Assembly: GCA_025457805.1 (NCBI GenBank)
Contig: JALOTR010000327.1
Coordinates: 1 to 6,757, forward strand
Length of the DNA stretch: 6,757 nt
Origin: Akkermansiaceae bacterium
GTDB lineage: Bacteria > Verrucomicrobiota > Verrucomicrobiia > Verrucomicrobiales > Akkermansiaceae
Direction of reading: 5' to 3'
A model generated the notes under the pieces. The model was not told where the DNA came from, did not search any database, and was given only the letters and a program-made list of their open reading frames with translations. The translations under genes and the position numbers were made by a program. Positions 6,063 to 6,757 of this stretch are shown one piece after another (positions within the stretch are counted from its first letter, which is position 1; each line of letters begins with the position of its first letter).

Positions 6063-6726
6063 GCTCACCCTCGCCTTTTTGCTCAGTGCCGTCGCTCTCG
6101 TCGCCCAAGAGGAAGGGGCTCCGCAACCCACGGGTTTCATCCGTCTGGTCAATGGTGTGGCCCAGGGAACGGGACCGGTCTATCTGACCATCAATGGCGA
6201 GAATATCCGCCCCTCCGGATACAAACTCGGCGATGCCACGGGCGGCATCGGCCTGCGTCCGGGCAGTCATAAAGTCACAATCAAGCGGGATGGCGTCCGC
6301 GAAGGCACCACCACCGTCGTCCTCGCAAAAGACCAAACCGTCACGCTCATCCCCTTTGCAGAGAAAGTCCCGGCCAGCGATGAAGAGCCCGCGTATTTCA
6401 AAATCCAGGTGCTCCGATTGAAACAAAAGAATGTGGACTCCGGAAGGGTCGTGACCTTTGTTTCCGTTAGCTCGAATCCGGAACTCAAAGTGGAGGTGCA
6501 GGCCGAGGATGGGAAATGGTCATCAGGCTTCGTGAAGCGCCTTTCGGTGGCGGAACTCCCGCTCAATTTCACCCAAGGTTATGCCCCCGCCAAGGTTGCC
6601 GGAAATCCTATCAAGCCGATCCCGATCGGAGGTGCCGGCAACTACGTGCTCGTGCTGTATGATGATCCGGAAGAAAAAGTGCAGTCGCTTTATTTCCGGG
6701 ATTTCAAGTTCCTCAGCGCCGATTGA
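6046..6726 (+). CDS. Secreted or periplasmic protein of unknown function, cassette-linked
   Basis: This 226-residue protein starts with a classic signal peptide: MKTIFK, a hydrophobic core (7-19), and a likely cut after LVA at residue 20. The first half (about 30-105) reads as a beta-sandwich: GFIRLVNGVAQGTGPVYLTING, then a Gly-rich turn and GLRPGSHKVTIKRDG, then TTVVLAKDQTVTLIPF. This pattern recalls DUF4397- or PEGA-like domains, but the match is by eye only. The second half (116-226) also looks strand-rich and contains two Trp/Tyr-containing strands near GKWSSGF and NYVLVLYDD. There is no lipobox or C-terminal anchor. The ATG lies 17 bases inside protein A in another frame, without a clear Shine-Dalgarno site, so it should be expressed with the cassette. 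It may be a partner or cargo of the pseudopilus. I do not recognise the family with confidence. Confidence 0.85.
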   Translation: MKTIFKLTLAFLLSAVALVAQEEGAPQPTGFIRLVNGVAQGTGPVYLTINGENIRPSGYKLGDATGGIGLRPGSHKVTIKRDGVREGTTTVVLAKDQTVTLIPFAEKVPASDEEPAYFKIQVLRLKQKNVDSGRVVTFVSVSSNPELKVEVQAEDGKWSSGFVKRLSVAELPLNFTQGYAPAKVAGNPIKPIPIGGAGNYVLVLYDDPEEKVQSLYFRDFKFLSAD

Positions 6727-6736
6727 GCGACTGGGA

Positions 6737-6757
6737 GCGCGAAATTCATTTCGCCGC
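6737..6757 (+). terminator. Possible hairpin terminator, cut by window end
   Basis: GCGAAA-TTCA-TTTCGC (6739-6754) can form a six-pair stem with a four-base loop; an alternative pairing with one bulged C extends it to the last base shown. It begins 10-12 bases after the stop of the last gene. Any T-run would lie beyond the window, so a terminator cannot be confirmed. Confidence 0.35.

Noticed and set aside
4656..6152. Open frame of 498 codons on the minus strand
   Set aside because: It lies wholly opposite protein A and the start of the secreted protein, has no recognisable motifs, and is rich in Gly, Arg and Asp as expected for an antisense shadow of GC-rich coding DNA.
1..6757. tRNA, rRNA, CRISPR arrays, transposons
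   Set aside because: No cloverleaf, rRNA motif, regularly spaced repeats, terminal inverted repeats or transposase motifs were seen on either strand.

Overview
The window looks like chromosomal DNA of a member of the Verrucomicrobiota. The strongest reason is a run of four genes at 1150-6062 that matches the layout of the Verru_Chthon cassette (proteins D, B, C, A): three prepilin-like proteins followed by one very large one. Base composition is moderately high G+C, and Shine-Dalgarno sites are mostly weak or absent. The genus cannot be told from the sequence.

Layout, all on the + strand. (1) At 1-269 is the 3' end of an unidentified gene cut by the window edge. (2) A family 2 glycosyltransferase at 266-985 overlaps it by four bases. 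(3) An approximately 165-base regulatory gap follows. It carries a close match to a sigma-54 (-24/-12) promoter at 1102-1118 and, at enhancer distance upstream, a 16-base dyad and an imperfect direct repeat. (4) At 1150-6062 is the cassette D-B-C-A, each gene overlapping the next. (5) A secreted protein of 226 residues at 6046-6726 overlaps the last cassette gene by 17 bases. (6) A possible hairpin starts 10 bases after its stop and runs into the window end.

Reading the four cassette proteins side by side suggests they are counterparts of the minor pseudopilins GspH, GspI, GspJ and GspK of type II secretion, in the same gene order. D has a GspH/FimT-like layout, B is short and GspI-like, and C is GspJ-like. 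A lacks the Glu at +5 and carries an NINTA motif near its C-terminus, as GspK does, but is about three times the size of GspK. In the Gsp system these four proteins form the tip complex that starts pseudopilus assembly. The inference here is that the cassette encodes an alternative pseudopilus tip with a very large exposed head, used with a prepilin peptidase, ATPase and major pilin encoded elsewhere. The secreted fifth protein may be its partner or cargo. The sigma-54 match would make the operon inducible by a dedicated activator, and it also argues that translation of the first cassette gene starts downstream of 1129 and not at the longest-ORF start at 1099.
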